From assembly GCF_025515305.1 (NCBI RefSeq), contig NZ_JAOPHT010000008.1:87727-151726 (forward strand): a stretch of 64,000 bases of DNA, written 5' to 3'. The stretch is from Roseicyclus sediminis. Lineage in GTDB: Bacteria; Pseudomonadota; Alphaproteobacteria; Rhodobacterales; Rhodobacteraceae. Below are positions 46,436-54,456 of the stretch, piece by piece (position 1 is the stretch's first letter; each line of letters starts with the position of its first letter). Below the pieces are notes generated by a model. The model was not told where the DNA came from. It was given only the letters and a program-made list of their open reading frames with translations, and made no database searches. Position numbers and translations under genes: made by a program.

Positions 46436-46500
46436 GGGAGCGAGGGGTTTGCCACCCCTCGCGCTCCCCGGCCTTGCGTATTTGGGGAAAGATGAAGGGG
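46436..46500 (+). repeat. Dispersed hairpin repeat, family R1, copy 2
   Basis: A 13-bp stem with a two-base bulge (46436-46448 with 46454-46468, five-base loop) precedes GTATTTGGGGAAAGATGAAG and GGG. It separates divergent genes. The GATGAAG part overlaps the start of the glycosylase gene. Confidence 0.85.
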
Positions 46501-47130
46501 CGAGGCGTGGTCGGGATCATTGCGACGCAGAGCGATCTGGCCGAGGGCGCACGGCATCTTGTCGCGCTCGATCCGCGCTTTGCGCCCGTGGTCGCGGCGG
46601 GTCCGCTGCCGATGCGCCGCATTCCCGACGGGTTTCCGGCGCTGGTCTCGGCCATCGTGGGGCAGCAGGTCTCGACGGCCAGCGCGGCGGCGATCAGGGG
46701 ACGGCTCGAGGCGGCGGGGCTGATGAGCGAGGCGGCGGTGGCCGGGGCGTCCGACGAGGCCTTGCGCGGCTGCGGTCTCAGCCGCCCGAAGCTGCGCTAT
46801 CTCCGGGCGCTTGCGGCGGCCGGGATCGACTGGCGGGCCTTGCGCGACGCGGGAACCGAGGAGGTCGTGGCGGTCCTGACGGAGGTTCCGGGGATCGGGC
46901 GCTGGACGGCCGAGATCTACGCGAAGTTCGCGCTGGGTCATGCCGATGCCTTCGCGGCCGGCGACCTCGCCCTGCAGGAGGCGGCGCGGCGGCTTTTCGG
47001 CCTCGAGGCGCGGCCCTCGGAGCGGGACCTGCGCGCCATGGCCGAGGCGTGGCGCCCGGTCCGCGCGGTTGCCGCCCGCGCGCTCTGGGTCTACTACCGC
47101 TGGGACAGCGGCCGGGAGGGTGTCTTGTGA
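46492..47130 (+). CDS. DNA-3-methyladenine glycosylase II family
   Basis: A 212-residue HhH-GPD DNA glycosylase. The GPLPMRRIPDGFPALVSAIVGQQVS region is the family signature start; the helix-hairpin-helix is LTEVPGIGRWTAEIYAKFALG and the catalytic Asp is in AFAAGDLALQEA. It excises alkylated bases such as 3-methyladenine in base-excision repair. The ATG at 46492 lies inside the R1 repeat (GATGAAG); a GTG at 46507 with AGGGGCGAGG upstream is an equally plausible start, giving a five-residue shorter protein. It overlaps the next gene by four bases. Confidence 0.88.
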   Translation: MKGRGVVGIIATQSDLAEGARHLVALDPRFAPVVAAGPLPMRRIPDGFPALVSAIVGQQVSTASAAAIRGRLEAAGLMSEAAVAGASDEALRGCGLSRPKLRYLRALAAAGIDWRALRDAGTEEVVAVLTEVPGIGRWTAEIYAKFALGHADAFAAGDLALQEAARRLFGLEARPSERDLRAMAEAWRPVRAVAARALWVYYRWDSGREGVL

Positions 47131-47792
47131 CAAGGGTTCTGGAATACGGGCGCCGCGCGTCCGACGGTGCGGCGGAGAACCTCGTGATCTTCCTGCATGG
47201 CTATGGCGCCGACGGCAACGACCTTCTGGGCCTCGCCGATCCGCTCGCGCCGCACATGCCCGGAACGGTCTTCGTGGCGCCGAACGCGCCGGAGCGCTGC
47301 GGGATGAACCCGATGGGGTACCAGTGGTTCCCGATCCCCTGGATCGACGGCTCCTCCGAGGAACAGGCGCAGGCGGGGATGGCGCGCGCGGTCGACGATC
47401 TCAACGCCTTTCTCGACACGGTCATGGCCGAGGAGGGGATTGCGGCGGCCAGGACGGTTCTGGTGGGTTTCAGCCAGGGCACCATGATGAGCCTCCACGT
47501 CGCCCCGCGCCGGGCCCAGCCCGTGGCCGGTGTCGTCGGCTTCTCGGGCCGCCTCATGGCGCCGGAATCGCTGGCCGACGAGGTCGTCGTGCGCCCGCCG
47601 GTCCTTCTGATCCACGGCGATCAGGACGACGTGGTGCCGGTCCAGAGCCTGCCGCAGGCCGCCGAGGCGCTGCAGAAGGCGGGCTGGGACGAGGTCTATG
47701 CCCATATCATGAAGGGCACCGCCCACGGGATCGCGCCCGACGGGCTCTCCGTGGCGCTCGCCTTCATGCGCGACAAGCTGGGGATGGGCTGA
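47127..47792 (+). CDS. Phospholipase/carboxylesterase (YpfH-like)
   Basis: A 221-residue alpha/beta hydrolase. Visible motifs are the oxyanion region FLHGYGADGND, the nucleophile elbow GFSQGTMM with Ser116, Asp168 in HGDQDDVVP and His200 in KGTAHGI. This is the phospholipase/carboxylesterase group that includes acyl-protein thioesterase relatives. The GTG start overlaps the glycosylase stop (GTGA), suggesting coupling. Confidence 0.88.
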   Translation: MTRVLEYGRRASDGAAENLVIFLHGYGADGNDLLGLADPLAPHMPGTVFVAPNAPERCGMNPMGYQWFPIPWIDGSSEEQAQAGMARAVDDLNAFLDTVMAEEGIAAARTVLVGFSQGTMMSLHVAPRRAQPVAGVVGFSGRLMAPESLADEVVVRPPVLLIHGDQDDVVPVQSLPQAAEALQKAGWDEVYAHIMKGTAHGIAPDGLSVALAFMRDKLGMG

Positions 47793-48166
47793 GGTCTCCC
47801 GGCGCGCGCGCAGACCCGATCCCACGGCGGCAATCCGATCGCCTTTGATCAGCTGGCGTGGCCGACCGCCGAAGGCGCGGGCTTGGCCCTGCCTTGCATC
47901 GTCGCGCGACGCGGCATGAGGCGCTCTGGGATGCCGCGCGCGTGGCGCGGTCCCGCGCGTCCGCACTACGCCGCACAGATCCCGGCCCACCTGTGGATAA
48001 CGTCACGAAACTGTGAGACTCGAAGGGTACAGCATGGGGCAAGGTGGCACAGTATCTGGTAAGGCTTGCCGGAAGTGAAAGCCTAGATATAGTGTCAGTC
48101 AGGCAGGAGCGGGTGGCTCCCGCTCTGGTGCCGACCGAGGCAGACAGAGCGGGGACGGAGTCACTC
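47793..48166. other. Intergenic region of 374 bases
   Basis: No gene is supported. It holds GC-rich sequence, a single TGTGGATAA (DnaA-box-like nonamer, 47992-48000) judged chance, and a plausible promoter for the HNH gene at 48066-48093. Confidence 0.6.
48066..48093 (+). promoter_or_regulatory. Sigma-70-like promoter for the HNH gene
   Basis: TTGCCG at 48066-48071, 16 bases, TATAGT at 48088-48093. Transcription would start near 48100, which agrees with the ATG at 48167 rather than the upstream GTG at 48044. Confidence 0.5.
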
Positions 48167-48763
48167 ATGCAGGCCGCTGGCGAGATCGAATTCCGAACGA
48201 GTTTCGTGCGTGAACCGGGTGCCCTCAAGACCCACCCGGCACTGGTTCTGAACGCCGATTACCGGCCGCTCAGCTATTATCCCCTGTCGCTCTGGCCCTG
48301 GCAGGAGGCGGTCAAGGCGGTCTGGCTCGACCGGGTGCAGATCGTGGCGGAATACGACGAGGTCGTTCGCAGCCCCTCGACCGAGATCCGCATCCCCTCG
48401 GTCGTGGTGCTGAAGGACTACATCAAGCCGCAGAAACGCGTGGCCTTCACCCGCTTCAACCTGTTCCTGCGCGACGAGTTCTCGTGCCAGTACTGCGGCG
48501 CGAAGGGTGACCTGACGTTCGACCATGTGGTGCCCCGGGCGCGCGGCGGGGTGACGAGCTGGGAGAACGTCGTGGCCGCCTGCTCGACCTGCAACCTCAG
48601 GAAAGGCGCGCGCAGCCTGCGGCAGTCGGGTCTTTCGCTGCGCAAGCCGCCTCGTCAGCCGGGCGCGGAAGAGCTGCGCAACATGGGACGCAAGTTTCCG
48701 CCAAACCACCTGCACGAAAGCTGGCTCGATTTCCTCTACTGGGATGCCGAACTGGACGCGTGA
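48167..48763 (+). CDS. HNH endonuclease family protein
   Basis: A 198-residue protein. The HNH nuclease core lies at about 115-165: CQYCGAKGDLTFDHVVPRARGG, then NVVAACSTCNLRKGAR, with the four Cys of the zinc-stabilised form and the catalytic His in DHVVP. The N-terminal 100 residues contain ALVLNADYRPLSYYPLSLWPW, typical of this bacterial family (often near RecA/repair genes). It is a stand-alone gene with its own promoter; no restriction or phage genes surround it. A function in DNA repair is possible but unproven. Confidence 0.85.
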   Translation: MQAAGEIEFRTSFVREPGALKTHPALVLNADYRPLSYYPLSLWPWQEAVKAVWLDRVQIVAEYDEVVRSPSTEIRIPSVVVLKDYIKPQKRVAFTRFNLFLRDEFSCQYCGAKGDLTFDHVVPRARGGVTSWENVVAACSTCNLRKGARSLRQSGLSLRKPPRQPGAEELRNMGRKFPPNHLHESWLDFLYWDAELDA

Positions 48764-48775
48764 GCGCGCGGGCCG

Positions 48776-48811
48776 GCATCCGCGGGGATGCGCAGTTCGG
48801 GAAAGATGAAG
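48776..48811 (+). repeat. Dispersed hairpin repeat, family R1, copy 3
   Basis: A hairpin with a 6-bp stem (GCATCC/GGATGC, loop GCGG) followed by a divergent core, GCAGTTCGGGAAAGATGAAG. It lies between the HNH and agmatinase-family genes. Confidence 0.65.
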
Positions 48812-48877
48812 ACGGGGTCGTGACAGCGGCGCGGTTCGGCGCTTAGCTGGCCGCGCGTCACGATGGAGGCGAGCGAC

Positions 48878-49834
48878 ATGAGCGAGACGGATTGGGAACC
48901 GGTATCGGGCGCGGTTCTGCCGCGCTATGCGGGGGTGCCGACCTTCATGCGGCTGCCTTACGTGCCGGAGGGCGACCCGCGCCGGTCTGAGGTCGAGATC
49001 GGCATCCTGGGCATGCCATGGGACGGGGCGACCTCGAATCGGCCGGGCGCGCGGCACGGGCCGAGGGGCCTGCGCGACGCCTCCACCATGATCCGCGCGA
49101 TGCATGGCGCAACCAGGGCGACACCGTTCAAGGCGATGAAATGCGCCGACATGGGCGATGTGGCGATGAGTCCCGTCGACCAGGACGAGGCTCTGGCGGC
49201 GGCCGAGGCGGCGATTGCGGGGATGCTAAAGGACGGGATCCGGCCGGTGATGGTCGGCGGGGACCACCTCTGCACCCTGACGGTGCTGCGCGCGCTGCGG
49301 AAACAGAGGGGCAAGCCCTTCGGCCTGATCCTGCTCGACAGCCATACCGATCTTTACCCGCCCTATTTCGGCGGCAAGACGCTGACCCACGGCAACCCGT
49401 TCCGGCAGGCGATCGAGGAAGGCTGTCTCGATCCGCACCGCTGCTTCATGGCGGGCATGCGCGGGACCTCCTACAACAAGGAGGACATCGATTACGGCCG
49501 CGCCAAGGGCGTGCACATCGCCGAGATCGAGGAGTGCATGGCGCGGGGCTGGACCTCAGTCATGGAGGAGGCGCGCGCGGTGGCGGGCGAGGGGCCGGTC
49601 TACGTGAGCTTCGACATCGACTTCATCGACCCGGCCTTCGCGCCGGGGACGGGAACGCCCGAGGTCGGGGGCCCCACGAGCTTCGAGGCGCTGCAATGCG
49701 TGCGGGCGCTCAGGGGGCTCGACATCATCGGGTCCGACCTCGTCGAGGTCTCGCCGCCCTTCGATCCCTCGGGCAATACCGCCTGGCTCGGCGCCTCGGT
49801 CCTGTTCGAGCTGATCTGCGCGATGCAGCCCTGA
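48878..49834 (+). CDS. Agmatinase/ureohydrolase family protein
   Basis: A 318-residue member of the arginase/agmatinase family. Manganese ligands are seen in GGDHLCTL, LLDSHTDLYPPYFG and YVSFDIDFIDPAFAPGTGTPEVGG. The second motif has DSHTD where DAHxD is usual, a modest variation. Candidate substrates are agmatine, guanidinobutyrate or guanidinopropionate. The ATG at 48878 is chosen because GGAGG lies eight bases upstream; another ATG at 48863 adds five residues. A copy of R1 precedes and a copy of R2 follows. Confidence 0.86.
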   Translation: MSETDWEPVSGAVLPRYAGVPTFMRLPYVPEGDPRRSEVEIGILGMPWDGATSNRPGARHGPRGLRDASTMIRAMHGATRATPFKAMKCADMGDVAMSPVDQDEALAAAEAAIAGMLKDGIRPVMVGGDHLCTLTVLRALRKQRGKPFGLILLDSHTDLYPPYFGGKTLTHGNPFRQAIEEGCLDPHRCFMAGMRGTSYNKEDIDYGRAKGVHIAEIEECMARGWTSVMEEARAVAGEGPVYVSFDIDFIDPAFAPGTGTPEVGGPTSFEALQCVRALRGLDIIGSDLVEVSPPFDPSGNTAWLGASVLFELICAMQP

Positions 49835-49841
49835 CGGAGCA

Positions 49842-49898
49842 GGGGGGCGCTGCCCCCCGGCCTGCGGCCTCCCCCCGGAGTTTCTGGCCAGGATGAAG
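49842..49898 (+). repeat. Intergenic hairpin repeat, family R2, copy 2
   Basis: GGGGGG-CGCTG-CCCCCC hairpin (49842-49858), a GGCC inverted pair and CGGAGTTTCTGGCCAGGATG. It matches copy 1 (11787-11850) almost base for base in the hairpin and has the same order of parts. Confidence 0.75.
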
Positions 49899-49988
49899 GC
49901 CAGCGGTTGGAGCGATGCCGCGCAGCTTGTAGACTTGAGCGGTAGACTTGGGCGACGGAAGCGTTTAGGCCTCGCATGGCAAGGCGCC

Positions 49989-50000
49989 GTTAGCGCTAAC
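49989..50000. promoter_or_regulatory. CceR-like operator upstream of zwf
   Basis: GTTAGCGCTAAC, a perfect 12-bp palindrome, 21 bases before the zwf start codon and identical in core to the edd site at 35269-35282. Its closeness to the start codon suggests it blocks elongation or sits at the transcription start. Confidence 0.72.
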
Positions 50001-50021
50001 ACCCGCGATGGAGAGAGGCAC

Positions 50022-51473
50022 ATGGTTTCGCGTGTCATTCCGGTCGAGCCCTTCGACCTCGTGATTTTCGGTGGCACGGGCGATCTGGCGCGGCGCAAGA
50101 TCCTGCCGGCGCTCTACCGGCGGTTCTGCGACGGGCAGATGCCTTCGGAGGCCCGGATCATCGGCGCGGCCCGGACGCAGCAATCGGCCGGGGACTGGCG
50201 CGGCTGGGTCGGCGAGGCGCTGGAGGAATTCGTCGCAGCGGCGCGTCGCGAACCGCAGACCGTCGCGGCCTTCCTCGAGCGGCTGGACTATCTCGCCGTG
50301 GACGCCAAGGGCGATGGCGGCTGGCAGGAATTGTGCGACCGCATGCGCGAAGGCGTGGTGCAGGCCTTTTATTTCTCGGTCGCGCCGAGCCTTTTCGGCG
50401 ACCTCGCCGAGCGGTTGCACCAGTTCGGGATCGCGCGCGCCGATGCGCGGATCGTGGTGGAGAAGCCCTTCGGCACCGACCTCGCCTCGGCGCGCGCGCT
50501 GAACCGGACGCTGTCGGAGTATTTCTCGGAAACGCAGATCTACCGGATCGACCATTACCTCGGCAAGGAAACCGTCCAGAACCTGATGGCGGTGCGTTTC
50601 GGCAACGTCCTGTTCGAGCCCCTTTGGAACACGCAATACGTCGACCACGTGCAGATCACGGTGGCCGAATCCGTCGGTGTCGGCGGGCGCGGGGCCTATT
50701 ACGACCAGTCCGGCGCAATGCGGGACATGGTGCAGAATCACCTGATGCAGCTTCTGTGCCTGACCGCGATGGAGCCGCCCTCGCGCTTCGAGCCGGACGC
50801 GGTGCGCGACGAGAAGCTGAAGGTGATCCGCGCGCTCGACCCCGTCCTGCCCGAGGACATCGTGCGCGGCCAGTACAAGGCCAGCGACAAGGGCCCCTCC
50901 TACAGGGAGGATGCCGAGAACGAGGCCAGCCGGACGGAGAGCTTCATCGCCATGAAGCTCCATGTGGCGAACTGGCGCTGGAACGGCACACCCTTCTACC
51001 TGCGGACGGGCAAGCGGCTGAAGTCGCGGAAATCCGAGATCGTGATCCATTTCAAGGAACCGCCCCACTCGATCTTCGACGAGGATGCGGGCAGCCGGGC
51101 CAACGTGCTGTCGATCCGGCTGCAGCCCGACGAGGGGATCGACCTGCGCGTGACGATCAAGGAGCCGGGTCCGGGGGGCATGCGCCTGATCGACGTGCCG
51201 CTCGACATGTCCTTCGCCGAGGCGCTGGGCGCGGACGGGGCCGATGTGCCGGATGCCTACGAGCGGCTCATCATGGACGTGATCCGGGGCAACCAGACGC
51301 TGTTCATGCGTGGCGACGAGGTCGAGGCGGCCTGGGCCTGGACCGACCCGATCATCGAGGGCTGGACCAAGCGGGGCGACCGGCCGTTTCCCTACGATGC
51401 GGGCAGCGCGGGGCCCGAGGAGGCGCTGATGCTGCTGCACAAGGACGGGCGGCGCTGGCGGGAGATCGGCTGA
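50022..51473 (+). CDS. zwf: Glucose-6-phosphate dehydrogenase
   Basis: A 483-residue G6PD. The NADP Rossmann motif is VIFGGTGDLARRKILPALY and the catalytic signature RIDHYLGKETVQN. Other family blocks are VVEKPFGTDL and YYDQSGAMRDMVQNHLMQLL. The enzyme oxidises glucose-6-phosphate to 6-phosphogluconolactone. The ATG at 50022 has GGAGAGAGGCAC upstream. It opens zwf-pgl-pgi and is preceded by the CceR-like operator. Confidence 0.97.
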   Translation: MVSRVIPVEPFDLVIFGGTGDLARRKILPALYRRFCDGQMPSEARIIGAARTQQSAGDWRGWVGEALEEFVAAARREPQTVAAFLERLDYLAVDAKGDGGWQELCDRMREGVVQAFYFSVAPSLFGDLAERLHQFGIARADARIVVEKPFGTDLASARALNRTLSEYFSETQIYRIDHYLGKETVQNLMAVRFGNVLFEPLWNTQYVDHVQITVAESVGVGGRGAYYDQSGAMRDMVQNHLMQLLCLTAMEPPSRFEPDAVRDEKLKVIRALDPVLPEDIVRGQYKASDKGPSYREDAENEASRTESFIAMKLHVANWRWNGTPFYLRTGKRLKSRKSEIVIHFKEPPHSIFDEDAGSRANVLSIRLQPDEGIDLRVTIKEPGPGGMRLIDVPLDMSFAEALGADGADVPDAYERLIMDVIRGNQTLFMRGDEVEAAWAWTDPIIEGWTKRGDRPFPYDAGSAGPEEALMLLHKDGRRWREIG

Positions 51474-52144
51474 TGAACCTGGTGGAATATCCCGACCGCG
51501 ACCTGCTGATGCTCGATCTCGCGGATATCCTGACGAGCGAGCTTGCCGCGGCACTTCGTGTCAATGAAAGCGCCTCGCTCAGCGTTCCGGGCGGGACGAC
51601 GCCGGGGCCGGTCTTCGACGTCCTCTCCGAGCAGAAGCTCGACTGGGACCGGGTGGCGGTGGTGCTGAACGACGAGCGCTGGGTGGACGAGGACAGCCCG
51701 CGCTCGAACACGCGCCTTCTGAAGGAAAGGCTCCTGGTGTCCGAGGCTTCGGCGGCGAAGTTGATCCCGCTTCACGCGCGCTTTGCCACGCCGGAGGAGG
51801 CGCTCGACGCCTTGTCGGAGGGGCTTTTGCCGCATCTGCCGCTGTCGGTTCTGCTGCTCGGCATGGGCGAGGACATGCATACGGCAAGCCTCTTTCCCGG
51901 GGCGGACAACCTGGCCGCCGCGCTCGACGATCATGCGCCCCCCCTGATGGCGATGCGGGCGGAGGGGGCCGGCGAGCCGCGCGTGACGCTGACGGCACCG
52001 ATCCTGAAAGGCGCCATGAGCATCCATGTCCTGATCACCGGGGCGGCGAAGCGCGAGGCGATCGAGCGCGCGGCGCATCTCGATCCGGCCGAGGCGCCGA
52101 TCCGGACGGTGCTGGGACAGGCCACGATACACTGGGCGGAGTGA
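51473..52144 (+). CDS. pgl: 6-phosphogluconolactonase
   Basis: A 223-residue DevB/Pgl-type lactonase of the glucosamine-6-phosphate isomerase fold. Family motifs are [34 protein letters not shown] and [17 protein letters not shown]. It hydrolyses 6-phosphogluconolactone to 6-phosphogluconate. The start overlaps the zwf stop codon (TGATG), giving coupled translation. Confidence 0.94.
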   Translation: MNLVEYPDRDLLMLDLADILTSELAAALRVNESASLSVPGGTTPGPVFDVLSEQKLDWDRVAVVLNDERWVDEDSPRSNTRLLKERLLVSEASAAKLIPLHARFATPEEALDALSEGLLPHLPLSVLLLGMGEDMHTASLFPGADNLAAALDDHAPPLMAMRAEGAGEPRVTLTAPILKGAMSIHVLITGAAKREAIERAAHLDPAEAPIRTVLGQATIHWAE

Positions 52145-52149
52145 GGACC

Positions 52150-53763
52150 ATGGGGATTCTGGACGATCTGCGAAGCCACCGGGCGGCCAAGTCGGGGCGG
52201 TCCATCATGGATCTGTTCGCGGACCCCGGACGCGCCTCCGACTTCTCGCGCCGGGCCGAGGGACTGCTGTTCGACTTCTCAAAGACACAGCTCGACGCGG
52301 GCGCCCTGTCGCTTCTGATCGAGCTGGCGCGCGCGAGGGGCGTCGAGGCGCGGCGCGAGGCGATGTTCGCGGGCGAAAAGATCAACGAGACCGAGGGGCG
52401 CGCAGTCCTTCACACGGCGCTGCGCGCGCCGGGCGGCGTGGTCGAGGTCGACGGGGCCGACGTGATGCCCGGCGTGCTGGAAACGCGGGCGCGCATGGCC
52501 GAGTTCGCGCGCGCCGTGCGCTCGGGTGAGATCGCGGGCGCGGGCGGGACCTACACCGACGTCGTCAACATCGGCATCGGGGGATCGGACCTGGGGCCGG
52601 CCATGGCGACGCTGGCGCTGGCGCCCTATCATGGCGGACCGCGTCTGCACTACGTGTCGAACGTCGACGGCGCGCATATCAACGATACGCTGCAAGGGCT
52701 TGATCCGAAAACGACTCTCGTCATCGTGGCGTCCAAGACCTTTACCACGATCGAGACCATGACGAACGCGGAAACCGCGCGGGAATGGATGGGGGCCGCG
52801 GTGTCCGAACCGGGCAGCCAGTTCGCCGCGTTGTCGAGCGCGGTGGACCTGACCGGGGCATTCGGCATCGACCCGGCCCGCGTCTTCGGCTTCGAGGACT
52901 GGGTCGGCGGGCGCTATTCGCTCTGGGGGCCCATCGGGCTTGGCCTGATGATCGCGGTCGGGCCGGAGGCGTTCGGCGAGTTCCTCGCGGGCGGGCATGC
53001 GATGGACACCCATTTCCGCGAGACGGACCTGGCCGACAACCTGCCTGTCCTGCTCGCCCTTGTCGGCATCTGGCACAACCAGGTCTGCGGCCATGCGACC
53101 CGCGCGGTGCTGCCCTACGACCAGAGGCTCTTGCGGCTTCCGGCCTATCTCCAGCAGCTCGAGATGGAGAGCAACGGCAAGCGCGTGGCGATGGACGGCA
53201 CGGATCTTGAGGAGAATTCCGGGCCGGTCGTCTGGGGCGAGCCCGGCACGAACGGGCAACACGCCTTCTACCAGTTGATCCACCAGGGCACGCGGATCGT
53301 GCCGTGCGAGTTTCTCGTTGCGGCCGAGGGCCACGAGCCCGGTCTTGCGCATCACCACAGGCTTCTCGTCGCCAACTGCCTCGCGCAGTCGGAGGCGCTG
53401 ATGCGGGGGCGCTCGCTGGAGGAGGCGCGGGCGATGATGGCCGCCCGGGGCCTGACGGGCGAGGAGCTGGAGCGGCAGGCGCGGCACCGGGTTTTCCCGG
53501 GCGACAGGCCGTCGACGACGCTGATGTACCGCAAGCTGACGCCTTTCGTTCTGGGCCAGATCATCGCGCTCTACGAGCACCGCGTCTTCGTCGAGGGCGT
53601 GATCCTCGGCATCAACTCCTTCGACCAGTGGGGCGTGGAGCTCGGCAAGGAACTGGCCAAGGCGTTGGAGCCGGTGCTGACGGGCGAGGACGAGGGCGCC
53701 GACAAGGATGGCTCGACCCGCGCGCTGGTGGCCTTCGCGAGGGGCGAGGGACGGGGCGCCTGA
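52150..53763 (+). CDS. pgi: Glucose-6-phosphate isomerase
   Basis: A 537-residue PGI. Visible blocks are [58 protein letters not shown] and, near the C-terminus, [18 protein letters not shown]. It interconverts glucose-6-phosphate and fructose-6-phosphate. The ATG at 52150 has GGAGTGAGG upstream; a GTG at 52141 overlapping the pgl stop is possible. In this operon it probably cycles fructose-6-phosphate back into the Entner-Doudoroff route. Confidence 0.97.
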   Translation: MGILDDLRSHRAAKSGRSIMDLFADPGRASDFSRRAEGLLFDFSKTQLDAGALSLLIELARARGVEARREAMFAGEKINETEGRAVLHTALRAPGGVVEVDGADVMPGVLETRARMAEFARAVRSGEIAGAGGTYTDVVNIGIGGSDLGPAMATLALAPYHGGPRLHYVSNVDGAHINDTLQGLDPKTTLVIVASKTFTTIETMTNAETAREWMGAAVSEPGSQFAALSSAVDLTGAFGIDPARVFGFEDWVGGRYSLWGPIGLGLMIAVGPEAFGEFLAGGHAMDTHFRETDLADNLPVLLALVGIWHNQVCGHATRAVLPYDQRLLRLPAYLQQLEMESNGKRVAMDGTDLEENSGPVVWGEPGTNGQHAFYQLIHQGTRIVPCEFLVAAEGHEPGLAHHHRLLVANCLAQSEALMRGRSLEEARAMMAARGLTGEELERQARHRVFPGDRPSTTLMYRKLTPFVLGQIIALYEHRVFVEGVILGINSFDQWGVELGKELAKALEPVLTGEDEGADKDGSTRALVAFARGEGRGA

Positions 53764-53771
53764 CCCGGGCG

Positions 53772-53821
53772 CCGGCGCCTCGAGGCAGGCGCCGGGATTG
53801 CGTATTTTTGGAAAGATGAAG
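53772..53821 (+). repeat. Dispersed hairpin repeat, family R1, copy 4
   Basis: A 9-bp stem (CCGGCGCCT with AGGCGCCGG, loop CGAGGC) followed by CGTATTTTTGGAAAGATGAA. It lies between the convergent pgi and thioesterase genes. Confidence 0.8.
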
Positions 53822-53838
53822 CCGGGAGGGGCGCGGGA

Positions 53839-54327
53839 TCAGGCCGTCTCTTCCGATGCCCCGTCGATCTCGGCGAAGGCGCGGCGGCCGGCCTCGGGGA
53901 TCGGGTGGCGTCCCGGCCCGTCGCGGTTCAGCAGCACGACGATCGCCTCGCCGGTCGCGGTGCAGGCCGCGCCCGAAGGGTCCGGCAGCCAGACGGCGAA
54001 GTCCATCGTGAACGAGGTGCGGCGGAAAGCGCGGGTGCGGCCGGTGACGACGTAGTCCATGCCGTTCAGCATCTCCGAGCGATAGTCCACGAGGGCGCGC
54101 TTGATGACGAGGCGGGGGCTGTCGGGCCCGTAATCCGTGACCCCGCGCGCCTCGAGATAGGGCAGGCGGAAGCTTTCGAACCAGGTGAGATAGGCGGTGT
54201 TGTTGACGTGCCCCAGGGCATCGATCTCGCCGAAGCGCACGCGGTCGGCGATGCCGAAGCCCCAGGGCGCGGGAATGCCGAGGGCGCGCAGCGCGGTCGC
54301 GTCGAGCGGTGTCAGGTAGGTGACCAT
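53839..54327 (-). CDS. Acyl-CoA thioesterase, 4HBT hotdog fold
   Basis: A 162-residue single-domain hotdog protein. VRFGEIDALGHVNNTAYLTWFESFRLPYLE carries the family's D-x-x-G-H-V-N signature, and the rest is the five-stranded hotdog sheet (SEMLNGMDYVVTGRTRAFRRTSFTMDF). It is likely to hydrolyse a medium or aromatic acyl-CoA. The ATG at 54327 is chosen since the longer frame (from 54468) adds a non-conserved extension. It is divergent from the dehydrogenase gene. Confidence 0.85.
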   Translation of the reverse strand: MVTYLTPLDATALRALGIPAPWGFGIADRVRFGEIDALGHVNNTAYLTWFESFRLPYLEARGVTDYGPDSPRLVIKRALVDYRSEMLNGMDYVVTGRTRAFRRTSFTMDFAVWLPDPSGAACTATGEAIVVLLNRDGPGRHPIPEAGRRAFAEIDGASEETA

Positions 54328-54456
54328 GCGCCTGTCTCGCCCGTGCGTCTTCCGCGTGCAAGGCCCTGCGCATTTGGTCGCCATGGTGTCGCGGATTGAC
54401 ATGCCCGGGTGCGCCGCACCGCCAAAGGTGGCCCCCGGACCCAGATGGAGGTTTCC

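Noticed and set aside
47992..48000. TGTGGATAA, a perfect DnaA-box nonamer
   Set aside because: Only one copy, no other boxes, no AT-rich unwinding region and no dnaA or parAB genes. A chance nonamer is likely in a 64 kb window.
48044..48166. Upstream GTG start of the HNH protein
   Set aside because: The predicted promoter lies inside this stretch, and the extra residues are not typical of the family.
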